A DNA stretch of 64,000 bases from Crocodylus rhombifer. Taxonomy: Eukaryota; Chordata; Crocodylia; Crocodylidae. The translations under genes and the position numbers were made by a program. The stretch lies in contig JAVSML010025535.1 in NCBI GenBank assembly GCA_038503035.1, positions 1 through 64,000 of the forward strand, in the 5' to 3' direction. Under the pieces are notes generated by a model, which was not told where the DNA came from, did no database searches, and saw nothing but the letters and a program-made list of their open reading frames with translations. Of this stretch, positions 11,663-24,833 are shown piece by piece; positions within the stretch are counted from its first letter, which is position 1; every line of letters begins with the position of its first letter.

Positions 11663-12779
11663 AACCTAGGGAATGCATCTTTAGCCGAGCGAGGGCAGCC
11701 TCCTCAGGGGTATTCCATGTTATCAAACTGCCATCAGACTTGATGGGGGCACTGGTCAACAACTTGCTTTTCTGTCTATACCTGTCCAGACCTGCAGTAT
11801 GACTTGTGTAAAACACTGCAGCTATGAAGACTTGCTACACGTTGATGTTGGCCAGTCCTGACTCTGTTCAGCAAGAGAGCATGGAAGCTTGAAACCAGGA
11901 GGCTAAGATGGTAGGACTGGTGACAAAAAAATGTTTTTGTTGGCATTTCCATTCCTACTGCCAGCAGGATTCTCACAATCTTGGTGCAGTATACTGGACC
12001 ACAGGGGTCTTCTTGGTAAGTGAACTATAAATGGGTAACAAATCAGGATTTGCATTATATTCTCTAACAGATTGAGATCCTCATGGTGGATCTAGGGTGT
12101 GGCTTAACACTGGCAACCAGGCTAGTGGAGTAGGATGCAAAGTTCCCGATATGATGCACTTGGTCAAATGTATTTGTGTGTAACGAAGGCATCATACTGG
12201 TGTACAGTATCCTGCAACTAACCAGCAGATGGTAAGTGAGGATGATCAGAGCCTCTGAGACAGCCACTTTACTACAGAGGGCCTTTTCTTTAAATGGTCA
12301 TGAGCAGTCAAAGCTTCATGTGTTCTTAGTCCAACGTAAATGGGACTGGCCCATGTTCCAGATGCTGCCTATTTAGAGTTGCAGAGTTTGCAAGCAAGAA
12401 AACTGAAAAGTCCTCATTACTGCTTTTGTTACACTCTGCTGGAGGTGCCGCCTTTTGCACTGAGTGATTGTTGAATACCACACAGAGCCGCGGTTAACAG
12501 AAGGCAGCTGTATGCAGAACCTGAATCTGTAACCCACCAAGCACCCTCACTGGCCAGTGAAGTCAAAAGGCCAGATGTCCATGTAACACAGACTCCACGG
12601 GAGTCCAGAACGACAAAATAAGTACGCTCAGTACCAGAACTCAGTCTCCTTGCCTACACTGGACGTTACACTGGTTAAATCTAAATTGAATTTTAATTGC
12701 TCTCAGTAGATCTATTCTCATTTGACTTGCACTGAACTAAGACATTTCTGCAACCAAAATTCTTCTTAACAGGAACAGA
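11663..12779. other. Non-coding DNA between two LINE remnants
   Basis: No gene or recognisable repeat is seen. It may include decayed 5' sequence of the following RTE-like element, but no protein similarity is visible before about 12830. Confidence 0.35.
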
Positions 12780-13735
12780 TCCTGGTTTCCTTACTCTGGT
12801 TTGTTTCCCTGCTCTCACCATACCTTTTCAACCTCTTCCTCGAACAAATCGTGTCAGCTGCCTTAGATAATTTCACAGGAACTGTATCAGTTGGAGGGCG
12901 GAAGATCAACAACCTGTGCTTTGCCGATGACATTGGTCTGATAGCGGGGACATCTGAAGTGCTTCAAGTAAGAGCTTCAAGTACTCACAGAAATGCTAGA
13001 CAAAACTGCAAAAAGCTATGGAGTGGAAATAAGCACTGAGAAAAGCAAAGTGATGACAACCTCCAAGATCACAGACAGCAATGCTGATGTGAAAATCAGC
13101 AATGAAAAACTAGAAAGAGTAACAAGTTTTAAGTATCTGGGAGCCACCATCACAGAAGACTTAACACCTGAAAGAAAATCAAGACCAGAATAGCCATTGC
13201 CACCTGCCAACTAACAAGGCTAAAGGAAGTCTGGATGAGCAGAAACATTACGCTGAAGATAAAGTTACATCTGCTGCATGCTGTGGCTCTCTCCATGATG
13301 CTTTATGGCTGTGATGCATGGACGCTTAATAAAAAGTTAGACAACAGGATTGAGGCATTTAAAATGTGCTACCTTAGGAGACTGCTTCATGCCTCACACA
13401 GAGCACCTAACTGATAAGTCTGTCAAGCAGCAGATCAGTCAAGAAATTAGAAACTATGAACTGTTGTTGGAGGTTGTGCAATGAAGACAGCTGCAATGGT
13501 CTGGGCATATCATGAGAAGGCCGGACACCCTTGCCAACACCATCATGTAGGGCAGAGTGGAAGGAAAGAGAAAAAGAGGTAGACCCAAGAACAGCTGGGG
13601 AATTTATATCAAGGACGGGACAGGGCTTCAACCAACAGAGTACACAAAGCTAGCCAGGCACAGGGCAGTGTGCAGGAGGGGTGTTATAGCACCTAAGGTG
13701 CCCCAAACGTCACAGTGGCCTCAGGACTAATTTGC
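12780..13735 (+). pseudogene. RTE-like LINE reverse transcriptase C-terminal half, decayed
   Basis: Translated pieces in alternating frames fit the second half of an RTE-type or related reverse transcriptase. They are a palm block LCFADDIGLIAG with the two catalytic Asp residues, a block SFKYLGATITED, the region ALSMMLYGCDAWTL and LRRLLHAS, and a tail WSGHIMRRPDTLANTIM followed by GRVEGKRKRGRPKNSW. The order YLG, YG-WTL, RRL, GH-RRPD, GKR-RGRP is a known signature of RTE-clade and related endonuclease/reverse transcriptase LINEs. There are several frameshifts (near 12970, 13185 and 13400) and in-frame stops. The endonuclease domain is absent. The host is not expected to use it. The exact clade (RTE versus a neighbour) is uncertain. 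Confidence 0.75.
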
Positions 13736-15834
13736 CTTAACTTATTTCCCTTGGCTTCAATAACATTTTGTTCAATTATGAACAGCATAAGACACACAAG
13801 GGCCTCAGGATGGTGCCCTGAAGGGATAGCTGCACCTCCACAGTAAAGTTTAATGCAATTTAAGTAGAAGTGATATCTAGTAGTTTCCATACACTGGCAA
13901 CAGTGCATTTAAATTTCATGAGACAGACAAGGCCTGTGGAGTATTCTTTCATTCAAGATCCCTGATCCCTCTTCTGCAGCAACAGAAGGGAAACTGGTCC
14001 TCATGTTACCACAAGAAGGAACTTGAGAATGTAAGGTCTTAACTATTCTTTGTAAAAGGCATGAAGCAGGATAGAGAATAAAGGCTCTTTTAGTTAGTGC
14101 TGTTGATCCACATTTTGATGAGGGCTTAAAATGTAAATGAAAAGAGAGAGAATAGGGATGAAGCATCTTTAAACTTGCAACAAATCATTTTATATTGATA
14201 GAGTCCTGGGCTTAAATCCAAGCACAGCTATTGCCTTAATGCAGACTGATTTCAGGAGACTTAAAAATAGCCAAGATACTATGGTGATTGGCAGGCAGTG
14301 TAGAGACAGCTGCCAAAGTCAAATTGATTTTTTTTTCTTTTGAAGGACTCCGGATAATTTAAGCAAGACTACAAATTAAAGCACACATGCATGACTTTTT
14401 GATGGTTTAAAAAATGTAATCCCCAGGAGAAGAGTTATTTTTGCCCCCAAGAGGAAAACACACAAAAAGTCATGTGCACACTGACCCTGACAAGATTGCA
14501 ATGCTGGAAAGGATCCAAATCAGTGATTTGTTACAAGCAATACTGTACATGGCCATACCCATTTTCTGCCCCTGTGCTTATGGGTCTAACAAGGATGAAC
14601 TCTGGGGCTTCCGCACATGGTGATTCCTAGTATTATGCACTATTAACAGATGGGGCCATCTCAGGATTTCACAAGGCAGAAAACTCAATTAAACTTCAGC
14701 TCTATCTAAAAGGAAATGGCAAGCAGAGGTCGCACAAGCCACAGGAGTGAGAACAGGCCACACACAGTATTCGTGGAAAAGACCCAAGTGCAGCTAATTT
14801 AGCTAAAGTCCAGGAGGGTGGCCAGCAGTGTGAATATTTGCATACTGAAAGCTCCAGTTTTTGTAGGAAGGTCAGGGAGGGAAACACAAGAAAGAGTTTG
14901 CTGAGGGGGAGGAGGGGAGTCATTTTCTAATCCACTAAGAGAGCTCTGCCTGCTAACAAATTTCACACATCTGTCTGAGGCTCTTGAGATATTGCTTTCA
15001 ACAGCAATATAAATGAATTCAAACATGCATTACAGGTCTGATTAATTTTCGGCTAGTGACATTTTTAAAATAAAATACTTGTCAAGTAATCTCTCCGTCG
15101 TGTGGCATACGATACGTCTCCAAGTGCTTGTACTTTCCATATGTGGGAGGCTTGCTGATATTAGTAAAACTGAAGACTCAGACTGTCTATGCCTGCTAAT
15201 ACTCCAGAGTGGGTTTTTAATTTTTCTTTTTCTGTTAGGAGTTGTTGTTGCTTTGGCAGTAATGGCAATGAAAACGAACACCTTACTCCACTCGGTCTTC
15301 AGTACTTATTTTTGTTACAGTAATGCCAAGAGCACTCAGTGTACTAACTGTTGTACATCTCTATCCATGGTATGCTATGCTATATGGCCCTTTGGTACCA
15401 CAGTCCTTAAGTACGAGACAACTTTTAATGACATTAATCAAAGCAGCCATTTAAGACTTAGAAGTGGCACTGTCCATGCTCTAAAGACTAGAAACAGAGG
15501 CACAGAAAGTCAAGGCATCTTTACATTGTCTCTGTACAAAGTACAGCAGCATCACAAAAGATCACGCCACACCGACTCACTCCTGCTTACACATATCAAA
15601 GCCTCGGAATTAGGCAATATACTCAGTATAGCAACCTAATCAGCAAACACCACCACTTTTGGGCATGCCACTTGATACATGCTCAAGACAACTTCAAATT
15701 GGTTATGCACACTAATTTCCAGGCTTTGGCACAAGTCAAGCAGAAACTAGAGTGCAGTGTTTAGAAGGGAGTGGAGCCTTCTTGGTAAGATAATGGAAGC
15801 ACATCTGGAACTTGAACCCACATCTTCTAAGTCA
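13736..15834. other. Non-coding DNA, includes a 186-codon chance frame
   Basis: No gene is recognised. The plus-strand frame at 15079-15639 is the longest non-transposon frame in the window. It has a hydrophobic run (FLIFLFLLGVVVALAVMA) but no known domain, and its second half overlaps a MIR-like reverse-orientation stretch (agaaacagaggcacagaaag, near 15490). That makes a chance frame more likely than a gene. Confidence 0.4.
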
Positions 15835-16040
15835 TGTCCTCGCTCCTGGACAGCCCTTCCTTCAATGAGTCCCTGTCTTGAAGAACTTGTAACGTAAGTG
15901 GACACAAGACACAACGAGCAAGGGAATGATCACTTCTATTTGACGCATGGGAGACTAGAGACACACAAGAGAGACTGAAACAACTAGATCAAGCTCTCAA
16001 AACCTGGGCAGAACTGGGAAACAAAGCTACATCTCCAAGT
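15835..16040 (-). mobile_element. MIR/CORE-type SINE remnant, reverse orientation
   Basis: The stretch reads gtccctgtcttgaagaactt and later ctcaaaacctgggcagaact, which resembles the antisense of MIR-like sauropsid SINEs ('cagtccctgccctgaagagctta ... aaggtcacacagc'). It is strongly diverged, with no clear ends. Confidence 0.45.
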
Positions 16041-16729
16041 TAAGTTTTTAAATGGCCCGTTCCTCTCCAAATAAAAAGGACTAGGAATTGTGAATGTACA
16101 TCACGAGAGGTCGGTATCAGTTCAATAGCTGATACTTGTGGAATGCAGTGCCTATGTCCTGTGGCTCTAAGGAATGGATTCACATAACAAATAGATTTTT
16201 TTCCATTTTGCTACAATCCTAAATTGTGTGTGTATAGTCCTCTTACTTTGAAAAGGGTTAACAAAGTCCAAAAGGTCTGCAAGAAATTCCACACTACATT
16301 TGCTATTTTTTCTTTGTTAGTTTGCACAAAGTTTGACGCATTTCTGTTACAAAGCAATAGAAATACAGGTGCTCAGATGCCATGGTAAAGGCCCGATATA
16401 GGCAATTAAATAAAACTCTTCCTGTTTTTGAACAATTAATTAAAATCATAGAGTGTAAGTCAGTACAGAATTTGGCTTTGTTTAGACTAAGCTTGTCCAG
16501 ACAAAGACATGCCATCACTTGGGCCCCAGCAAACATTCATTTAAAAGAGCAGTGAGATCTGATCCCCAGTCCTAACAATTGTGTCTCCCTCCATGCCACA
16601 TGTGCATGGCAGGAAGTGAAATTTTGGGATCAGTGGTCAGATTCCAATCATACACTTTCTACTTGCCATTGGTGGGGGAGGCTGGGATTTCCCCTACACC
16701 AGCAAAATCGAAGAAGGTGCTCACAGATC
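16041..16729. other. Non-coding DNA, nothing recognised
   Basis: No gene, RNA or repeat family is recognised in this AT-rich stretch. Confidence 0.4.
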
Positions 16730-16950
16730 TGGGATTGGGGCCAAACAAACCAGCTAATAATACCCCAGCCACGGACTGCACTGGGGTCTTGAACCAGTCC
16801 CAGCGTGAGCTAGGCTGAACCAACAATCAGCTGATTGTTGACCACACCCCATACCTGTTACATGTTCCATTTAAGGCACCATACAAACCAGCTATAAAAC
16901 TGTTCTACATTATATGTAAAACATTTTTATGGCTGGTTTGCCATGTTATG
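16730..16950. repeat. Cluster of inverted repeats, possible MITE remnant
   Basis: The centre contains a perfect 20-bp palindrome, caacaatcagctgattgttg, at 16821-16840. A second imperfect hairpin joins caaaccagctataaaac (about 16882) with a matching arm gtttttatggctggtttg near 16925-16943. A related aaaccagctaataata lies at 16748. Repeated use of the same arm sequence suggests a non-autonomous DNA element. No terminal repeats or target duplication could be fixed. Confidence 0.4.
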
Positions 16951-17949
16951 GCAATTGGGTGCACATGAACCACCCTTGATTAATATGTTAATTGCAGTAT
17001 AAAAATAATGCATTGAGGGGGCCCTTTCACACAGTTCACTCTTCATGCAGTGCCATAATACTCTGACTGCGGTCAAAAGAGCAGAAGCAACATTTTATTG
17101 GGAAACTAGGAAGCTTCCAGTTGTCCAGTTTTGCAAATTGTTTCACAGTAACTAAATTACCTGCTGTGGATAATTTCTAACCTGCAATGAATTTTGCTCC
17201 ACCCCCATATTTAACAATGGGATTCTACAGCAGACATGGAGCTCTTACGCTAGGCCATTTGGCCTAATCAGCTGCCTGTATAGGCCCTGAAAAAATGACT
17301 GAGTTTGTTCTGGGGGCCCAATCTAATGTATTTTGATTTTTACTATTAAGATTTCTATTGATTTTAATGGGCTTTAGTTCAAGTCTTGGGTGTTCATCCC
17401 CTAAAACCTGGGCCTCCCCATGCAGCCAGCTGGCAAACAGCCACCATGTGTCTCTCTGGTTATTTTACTGCTTCTGTTTTATTACAGATTTTTAATGGAA
17501 AGGGGAAAAAAGGCTAGATTCCCATTATACATTTGCCTATGCCAAATATGTTCTTGGTGCAATCACTAAGTAGGATCCCCATTTAAAGGTCAGCTTTTGC
17601 TCATTTCTCTAAGACCATTAAAGCATAAGCATCCATTACATGTCCTGCCTAGCCTATTAGAAAGGTCAAATGTTGTAAGAAAGCATACCTTTCAGTTCTA
17701 AATGTAATTACACTTCCTGAAAATCACATTGCTTGCATACTTTTTGAAATACGTAATGAGATTTTCATACAGCAGCAGGGCTGCAGAACCGATAACAATC
17801 TTTGTATAATACCATGACCTGGAAAGAAAATCTCTGTTTACTTCAACTATCATGCGGAAATGACTAGGTCACGCAGAAGTTAGTTGCTAAAACTTCCAGC
17901 CTGAGCCTCTGCAGCATATTAAAAACATTATCCAAACTCAGTTTCAAAC
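16951..17949. other. Non-coding DNA, nothing recognised
   Basis: No gene is recognised. A short partial palindrome (aggccatttggcct) lies near 17250. The remainder is AT-rich and without a repeat I can name. Confidence 0.4.
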
Positions 17950-18075
17950 CCTGGTATGCTCGGAGCCATATAAAGATAACAAAAATGACAGCCCCTGACC
18001 CAGAGCGCTTGCAACTCAGAAGTCAGGCAAGTTACAAGTGGTTAAAAGGACAAATGGGAGTAGGAAGGCAGAGTG
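17950..18075 (-). mobile_element. MIR/CORE-type SINE fragment, reverse orientation
   Basis: The sequence gccatataaagataac followed by gacagcccctgacccagagc and gcttgcaactcagaagtcag resembles the antisense tail of the sauropsid MIR-like SINE. Only a fragment is present. Confidence 0.45.
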
Positions 18076-20534
18076 AGAGGACAACATAAGAACATGAAGA
18101 GTTTTGCAGTGAAAGGAAGTCAAAGCGCACCATGCCCTCCATACCCATTTCCCCCGACACTTGTTTTAAACTGCTTTGACAGTGTAAAGTGGCCTTAAAC
18201 TGGAAGTAAATGTAATGGCAAGAGCCCTGTAAAATGGCTTTAAGTGTAAAGGAGAATCTGGTCTACTGCTCAGCAATATACTCCACTGATTTCTATGGAC
18301 CTACTTGTGACATAAGATACTATTAATTATGCCTCAACACCCCTGCAATAGGGAAACTCAGTACATGTAAATGCAGGAGGCTTTTTATTTCTCATTTTCC
18401 TGATTTTCCTTTTTAAAGTGATGAATGGGATTACATCCCACATTTTATGGCATTTCAGCATAAGTATGCCATTATATTATGCAGTTGTTCATAGATAGCC
18501 AATTTTCTCCCCTCATACATGTCCTGCTGGCTCATCAGAAGTCCACCCCCTCCTCTCCAGAGTGAAAAATTAAAACATCCCTCCATGGTAATTCAGTTTA
18601 GACAATCACACATCAAATGAACAGTTCCTGGAAAGGGGCCTTTGTGCAGTGGGTATTTCTGGTTTTTAGGCTGCCGAGAGGAAAAGCAGTTCACTATTAG
18701 CAGCCCATTGAACAAATGTAAATCTCTGGCAAAAACTGCATTTGCCGTCAAACAGTTAGAGACAGTGGATAATAGAACATTGTAAAACGGAACAAGTGTC
18801 ACAGATTTAGGCCTCTTCATTACAATTTAAAGGAACATATTGATTATGTTATTTCAGTGCTTAAGAAAAAGATTGGGTCTCGCTTTGATTTTAATGGTGC
18901 TTTTCATTTTAGGAGTCAGGAAAAAGATGCTGAGAAGATTATTATTTTCCTTGATAGAGCTGTTAGAGACTCTTTCTTGGCCATTGTACCAATCTTCCTT
19001 ACATTAATTTGACATACATGATAATTTGGGGTGTTTTGTTCATCCTCTGATTTTCATATTCATTTTTATGCTTAGTGGAGACTGCTTGACCTTTTCCTTG
19101 CACAGCATATAGGGCTATCACATTAATATACAGTGCCAGGCTGATTAAATGGATTCTAGCATTCTGCTAGTTTAGTTAAATGTTTCCAGTTATCGTTCTG
19201 CATCTCATGTACTCCTTTCGCTTGCTGGACAGTCCTCACTGAGAACCAACCGTACATCCTTAAAGTGCTGCGCGAAGTGCTGCTCTGCCGAGAAAGAGAA
19301 CATGGTGGCTCAAATTTAATCAATACAAATTAAAATTGGTTTCATTGGGTATTGTGATCACTAAAGTTAGTTTGGATCTCACGTGCCTCTCTTTCTGAAT
19401 CAAGAGAACGCTAGTAAATCAAAGCCCATACGCATCTCCCCGTATAAAATAATAAACCCTTCTAGAGTTGTATGAGCTTCACTTCAATTTTACACATTGC
19501 ACCAGCTTTCCAAACGTGTCTCACTTGTTATTTATATTTTGCCTGAAATTTTTGATAGCTGATGTAAGTAATACAACTGAAATCTCTGACAGCCTGATTA
19601 GCCTGAACTGAAACAGATGTTGCATTTCCAAGTCTATGTCAAAACCTTAATATTTGTTCCCTCTTGTGGCTGCACCCATAATTTTCTACCCACAACCAGC
19701 AGTGACAGCAGTATTGCCATTACAGAAACAGAGGCACCTCTGCTCAAGATTTGCTCATTGCATCAGGATCCACGTTGAACTTCACATTGTTTTCCTATCA
19801 GATGAAAATTTCAAACTGCATTCATTTGGGGCACAATGCTGAAACCACTGGGCTTTTGGAATAAATATCTAGACCTGATTTCTGAGGTGACACAACATCA
19901 ACTTTGACTCTAATTTCTCAACTGATTGAAAGCACAATTTTAGAAAACTCATTATTCACCTAATAATATTTTCCCTGCCTCTTGTTGTAAGCATGTGTTT
20001 GTAGAGGATTATAAGCATGTCCCTAGAAAGAAAGGGAGAACGTTATAAACTACAGTTGCAATACATTTTCTGCCTTCTGAATTGTATTAATCCACAACTA
20101 GTTCATCATCGGAACCTTTCTTGATGTCTTACTTCTTCATCAGTGCAACTTTAATATCTTATACAAACCCAGAAAAAGGTTGGAGAGCACACAATATTGA
20201 TTAACTCCTAAACAGCGTCACCCCTTCATGGTACATGAAAACTAAGCACTGGTGTAGAAGAGAAAAACTGTCTAAGTAGCACATCCCTGATTCTGCCATT
20301 TCTAATCCCCTTAACACTGCTGGTACAGTCTCAGGATCTCCTGATTTTATATTAAATATACATACGCACACACACGCACACATATATGCATATATCAATT
20401 TGGACCTGAAAGGGAGAATTGCTGGTGCCGAAGGTCCCACGGGATTATCACGTTTGGGTTGGTACTGAAGTTACGAAGTAACATTCAACAACAATGAAAA
20501 CAGGGCAGAACAAGATCTGATATTCCATCAGAAG
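18076..20534. other. AT-rich single-copy DNA, possible conserved non-coding block
   Basis: No gene is recognised. The part from about 18840 to 19400 is free of recognisable repeats and simple sequence. A short protein-like frame (AEKIIIFLDRAV, near 18930) follows a ttcattttag but lacks a donor and is probably chance. CA-rich simple sequence lies at 20355-20395. Confidence 0.4.
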
Positions 20535-20845
20535 CCCAGGACAGACTTGAGACGCATGATGGGAAGGAGGATGACTTAGCGGTTAGGACCAAGAAATGAG
20601 TGCAACTAAATTCAGTTCCCAGTTCTGCCACAGATCTCCCATAGGATTTTCAAAAAGCACTGATTCCCTTCTGGGATCAAGCTTCTTGCCTCTAAAATAA
20701 AGATAACACACTATTTTCTTAATCTGTTTTGCATTTAGATTGTAGGCTGTTTAGGGCAAATGCTGACTCTTACTACATTTATGTACAGTGTCTAACATAA
20801 TGGGACTTTCAGACACTAATTAAAGTAGAAGTAAATAAAAGGAAG
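20535..20845 (+). mobile_element. MIR/CORE-type SINE, near full length
   Basis: The order of blocks fits a complete sense-orientation MIR-like SINE: a tRNA-related head (gatgacttagcggttaggac), a core with cagttcccagttctgccaca, then cttgcctctaaaataaagat. An L2-like tail, attgtaggctgtttagggca, is followed by gtacagtgtctaacataatg. It has no coding capacity and is heavily diverged, which indicates an old insertion. Confidence 0.65.
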
Positions 20846-22012
20846 TTTTATTTTTTCCCCATAAGGCAAATAGTATTTTTACACAGAACGTGGCTCTATC
20901 CCCCTCAGATCTGAGAACCTGCAGTATCTCTGTAGTTACATTCCAAGGTTTTTTTGTGCTTTAAAAGATACAAAAAATTATTAAGTCTCCCTGCCCCAAA
21001 CTACTTATACTTCAAGGTCCCAGGGTGGAAAAACATCATTGCACTTAATATTAAGTATGCACACACTGTTACTGCACTCAGCAGCATATTTACTCCTGTC
21101 TAAACTAAATGAGACTACAGACATGATTAAAGTAGTAAAATTGAGCACCTGTGTCAATTCTCTCAGAATCAAGCTGCAACCAGAGCCAGCCAAAAATAGT
21201 AACCAAGAACATGCACATGAAATCATTTTCACAAGTGTGCACTTTAGAAAAAAAAAGATTTTTTTTTCCCTTTAGTGCAAAACTTCCAGCAAATCAGTAG
21301 TTGGTCAAACCTGTACTACCTTGACCACCACCAAATTACGATGACAATTTTTTGTGCAATATTGTGGAAAGATTTTGTTTTTAGGTTTTCATTAAAAATT
21401 CCATACTTGGAAGAAAATTATACCTGTTCTTCTGACAAGGTAGCCTCAGTGTGCTCATATTTTTCCACTCCCACAAGAACACACCAGTTTTTCACTGAAG
21501 AGTTTCCTGCAATGCTAAAAGCACCGAAAGCCATGACAACTAGTAATTAACTGGACTTTGCAAAAGTATCTCAGGAAAAAAAATGAATAAAACACTGGGC
21601 ACATTTGTGGCATCACTATCTTCCCATTCTAGATCTAGCCTTTACATGAGATTTCCTATGTTAACATGTCTAATTCCAAGTCCATGCAACTGGACTGATA
21701 CTTAGGCATTTGAAATCAATTTTGCAAGCTCTCAAACTTGGAAAGAAATTTGAAAGCTTGTTAAAATGCGGGAGGAAAAATGTAAAGGGTTGGATCATAA
21801 GAGAGGTGTATAAATTTCCACTGGAATTCCCTAGGATTTAAGCAACTAAATCCTTCTGAGTCCTTGTGTGGCAGGAGTGGGAGGGAAAGGGTGCAGACCA
21901 AGCATTAAAAGGACCTCCTTCCAAAGCTAAATGCAGTTATAGCAGTCTTATACAGTGCCCTCCCCAAGAAGCTTTAATAATGTACTATAGCTGCCAACCA
22001 GTGAAATGACTT
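20846..22012. other. Non-coding DNA, nothing recognised
   Basis: No gene is recognised. Open frames of 75-91 codons (21039-21275 and 21275-21550) lack known domains. Confidence 0.4.
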
Positions 22013-22090
22013 CTTTAGCTCATGTGACAGAGGCTCTTGCCCTGTTAATCCAGGTCTGGGATCAAGACACTTTATCAACAGCCTCAGAGA
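22013..22090 (+). mobile_element. tRNA-derived SINE head fragment
   Basis: The sequence has A-box-like ttagctcatgtgacagaggc and B-box-like ggtctgggatcaagac, separated by about 20 bp, resembling tRNA-derived SINE heads seen in turtles and crocodilians. It does not fold into an intact tRNA by eye and no typical tail is visible. It could instead be chance similarity. Confidence 0.35.
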
Positions 22091-22790
22091 GTGTTATTCA
22101 TGGCAGAGGTACTGCAGGAATAGCAAGTAGAGGGTTGAAACCTTTATCTATTTAAAAGGTTTCCAAGATACTCTTAGAATCCCCTTCTGCAAAGTTGTAT
22201 GGACTTTCCAGGCACCAATGGTATTTTCCTTTCTAATCCCTTTTGAAAGATAAACCCCAGTGCTATGAAAGTAATGCAAAAATTATGTTTGGGAATCAAC
22301 AACCTAATTTTCATTAAAAGAAAGAAGACCTCTTTTCATTGAGAAAATCAATTTATGTCAGAACAAGCCTAACATTTGCATTTAAATGGAGATCACTGCA
22401 TGAAGATGCAGCACCAGATCTCATCAGGTTGATAAGATCACCTTAACAAAGATTACGGTTTATACTTTAAAAGTAACAGAGTAATTCAGATAATTTCTCC
22501 CAGCCTTCAACCAGGAAATATCTATTTAAAATAAGCACAAACCCTTTAAAGCCTTTTGGCTGGGAAGGAAAATAACCATTTCTTTTGACACTGTAGTCTC
22601 TAAGGGCATTTTTAGATGTGTGGGCATCGCAGTGCCGGTTTACATGTTATTTCACTCCCTTGACTACCATTTTCTTAGTCCTTGTGCTGTTGTGAGGCAA
22701 CTTGAATGCATTTCATTTTAAAGTTATTGGTGTATGAGTTAACAAGTGATACTGCCCTATTGTGTGTGATCCACCGGCATGATAAAAGAT
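22091..22790. other. Non-coding DNA upstream of foldback element
   Basis: No gene is recognised. The part from about 22600 (ctaagggcatttttagatgt) may already belong to the foldback element that follows, but I could not find a matching inverted end on the right. Confidence 0.35.
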
Positions 22791-23121
22791 TGTGGGTGCT
22801 GACAGACTCGTTTAAAAAAAAAAAAAAAAAAAATTGTGCTCTACCAGAAGAGGAATTGTGTCAGTTTGACCTGGCTCCCCATTGTCTGTATAGCTCACTT
22901 GTGTGGGGCTTTTTGGCACTTTTATCTAATAGTGGATTGAATTAGCTATTAGATAAAGGTGCCAAAAAGCCATATTGAAGCATGATAGCTATACAGACAC
23001 TGGGCGAGCTGGGTCAAACTGACACAATTCCTCTTCTGGGCGTGCGCTGCACTTGGTGTGTGGGTGTGTCGAGCAGAAAGCAGTGCTGGGGGTTTTTTCC
23101 CCATGTCTGTGAGCACCCCAA
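22791..23121. mobile_element. Foldback DNA element FB1, copy 1
   Basis: This is a long inverted repeat. The inner arms are nearly perfect: ggctttttggcac plus tttatctaatag at 22907-22932 pairs with 22946-22971 with one mismatch in 26. The 13-nt loop is tggattgaattag. The arms continue outward through gaggaattgtgtcagtttga (left) and its complement near 23011-23036. They reach gtgggtgctgacagac (left) and gtctgtgagcacccca (right) at the outer ends. The left arm carries an extra run of about 20 A residues (22813-22833). There is no coding sequence. A related copy lies at 61.2-61.5 kb. The structure fits a foldback/MITE-type non-autonomous DNA transposon whose mobilising transposase is unknown. Confidence 0.8.
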
Positions 23122-24814
23122 GTGTGTAGCCAATTAAAGAAATTCTCCTTATCTGAAGGGGCAGGACCCCTCTTCCCCCTGTTCATGGAACCAAGAAGCT
23201 AATTCTCATCCCAAATCCCAACAGTGTATTCACCTTACCAAGTAAGGAAGACTTTAGCTACAGAATATGCATTAGTTACAATGAGAGACACCTAGAAAAA
23301 TAATGTCACAATCCATTTTGGCTGTATTCTTCATCATCTGATGACAAGGAGGCTGACCTCTCTTGTAAAGCACTCGGAGAGCCATGTATCACAAGCAATA
23401 TTATTATAAGACTCCTATTTCTTAAAAGTAGCGGCTGCCAAGATCCTGACCAAGTCCTAACACACAAGAAATATGCTAACTATGAACCCAGCTGCTTTTT
23501 TTACATTTGTTTGCACACAATGACACATTATTCCTAAAGCCAACTACTATAATATGTTTGCTCTAGGAATTGTTGGATGGGGGAAAACATGGTAACTGCC
23601 ATTAGGTAGAGGATGTTCTTAGTAATGTTTTATTCTGGACAACTGGCCCTATCGGAATAGATAAACCAGACAGTTTATTGTCACTGTCTGGTTTCAAGCT
23701 TGATGGATCCAACAGACTCACCACGGTATTGAAGCCACCATGTCCATCTCTGCATTAACAACAGAACAGTTTAATGCATCTTGTATGGTGTTTGAAAGCC
23801 AGGTTAATTAGACTGGGCCTGTTTGAAAGCTTGCTGTCACCTATGAAAAGACTCTCCATAGACTCCAGCAGGCCCTAAATATTCAGTCCCAGTTCCTCCA
23901 CCAAGAAAACACTTTCTCATTGATTTCAATGTCACATGTTCTTAGCAGTTATGTTACTCATTGCTATCTAACATACCCTCTATATCTTTATCCCTGAGCT
24001 TATACTAAGTAATTTTTACTGTGCTAATTAATTTTTAATCTCTGGCAGAACTGTATTAATAAACATGTTAAAACAGTTTCTGCCATCATATGATATCTAG
24101 CAATCCACATCCACCCATTTTTAATAAGGCTTTCGCCACCTATAGTAAAGGTTAAATGTTTGCCATAATGAGGCATTAATAACTCAAAACCTTTGATTAT
24201 ATCAGTGCCCCATTTAATTGTGTCATTATAAACTGTCAGCTCTTCCTTTCTGAACCCCTATTTTGAACAGCTTATAGTACAGCGATAAAAATTGGTTCCA
24301 TACTCCAAAATGGCACACAAGGTCTCTACTTGAAAGCTGCTACTATTATTGTAATACACATTTGTCCCCATTTGGCATTTAAAACAATAGTGGACTTCCT
24401 ACTTATACACTGAGCCCTTAAAACTTGTTTGGCATGCACAAAAGGACAACAATGTTAACAGGCCCAGACTTCTGGGTACTTCACCTCAAAAGGTACAAAA
24501 ATTTGCCATGACAACTAGCCTAGGAAATCCTGTTTCCCCTCAGAGCAGGTTCAATTATTTATTTATACATTTATTTCTCTTAATGAATATTTTAAGTTAA
24601 AAGTGGCCTCCTCTTCCCCCTCCTCCCCCCAAAAAACCTTTTCAAAAGGTTTATTAACACTGTTAAACACCCTGTTTTCTGCCAGCATAACATGCTTTTA
24701 TTAAATAAATAATGAAAAAAAATCTAAATGAGTTTTTTGTTTACCAAAGACAAGCAGTAGCCAAATAAAATATTCTAAACTGAGTGTTTTAAATGAAAAA
24801 ATTGAAAACAACTT
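23122..24814. other. AT-rich non-coding DNA before CR1-B
   Basis: No gene is recognised. A motif tcattgatttcaatgtcaca near 23915 resembles an old interspersed repeat. Otherwise nothing is identified. Confidence 0.4.
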
Positions 24815-24833
24815 TTAAAGTTGGCTTCCATGA

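Noticed and set aside
15079..15639. 186-codon frame with a hydrophobic segment, possibly a membrane protein
   Set aside because: No known domain, overlaps a MIR-like stretch, and no convincing donor site; likely chance.
18912..19012. Possible exon starting after ttcattttag with AEKIIIFLDRAV
   Set aside because: Short protein-like run but no donor site and no recognised family.
22013..22090. Functional tRNA gene
   Set aside because: A- and B-box-like words are present but the arms do not pair as an intact cloverleaf by eye; treated as a SINE head.
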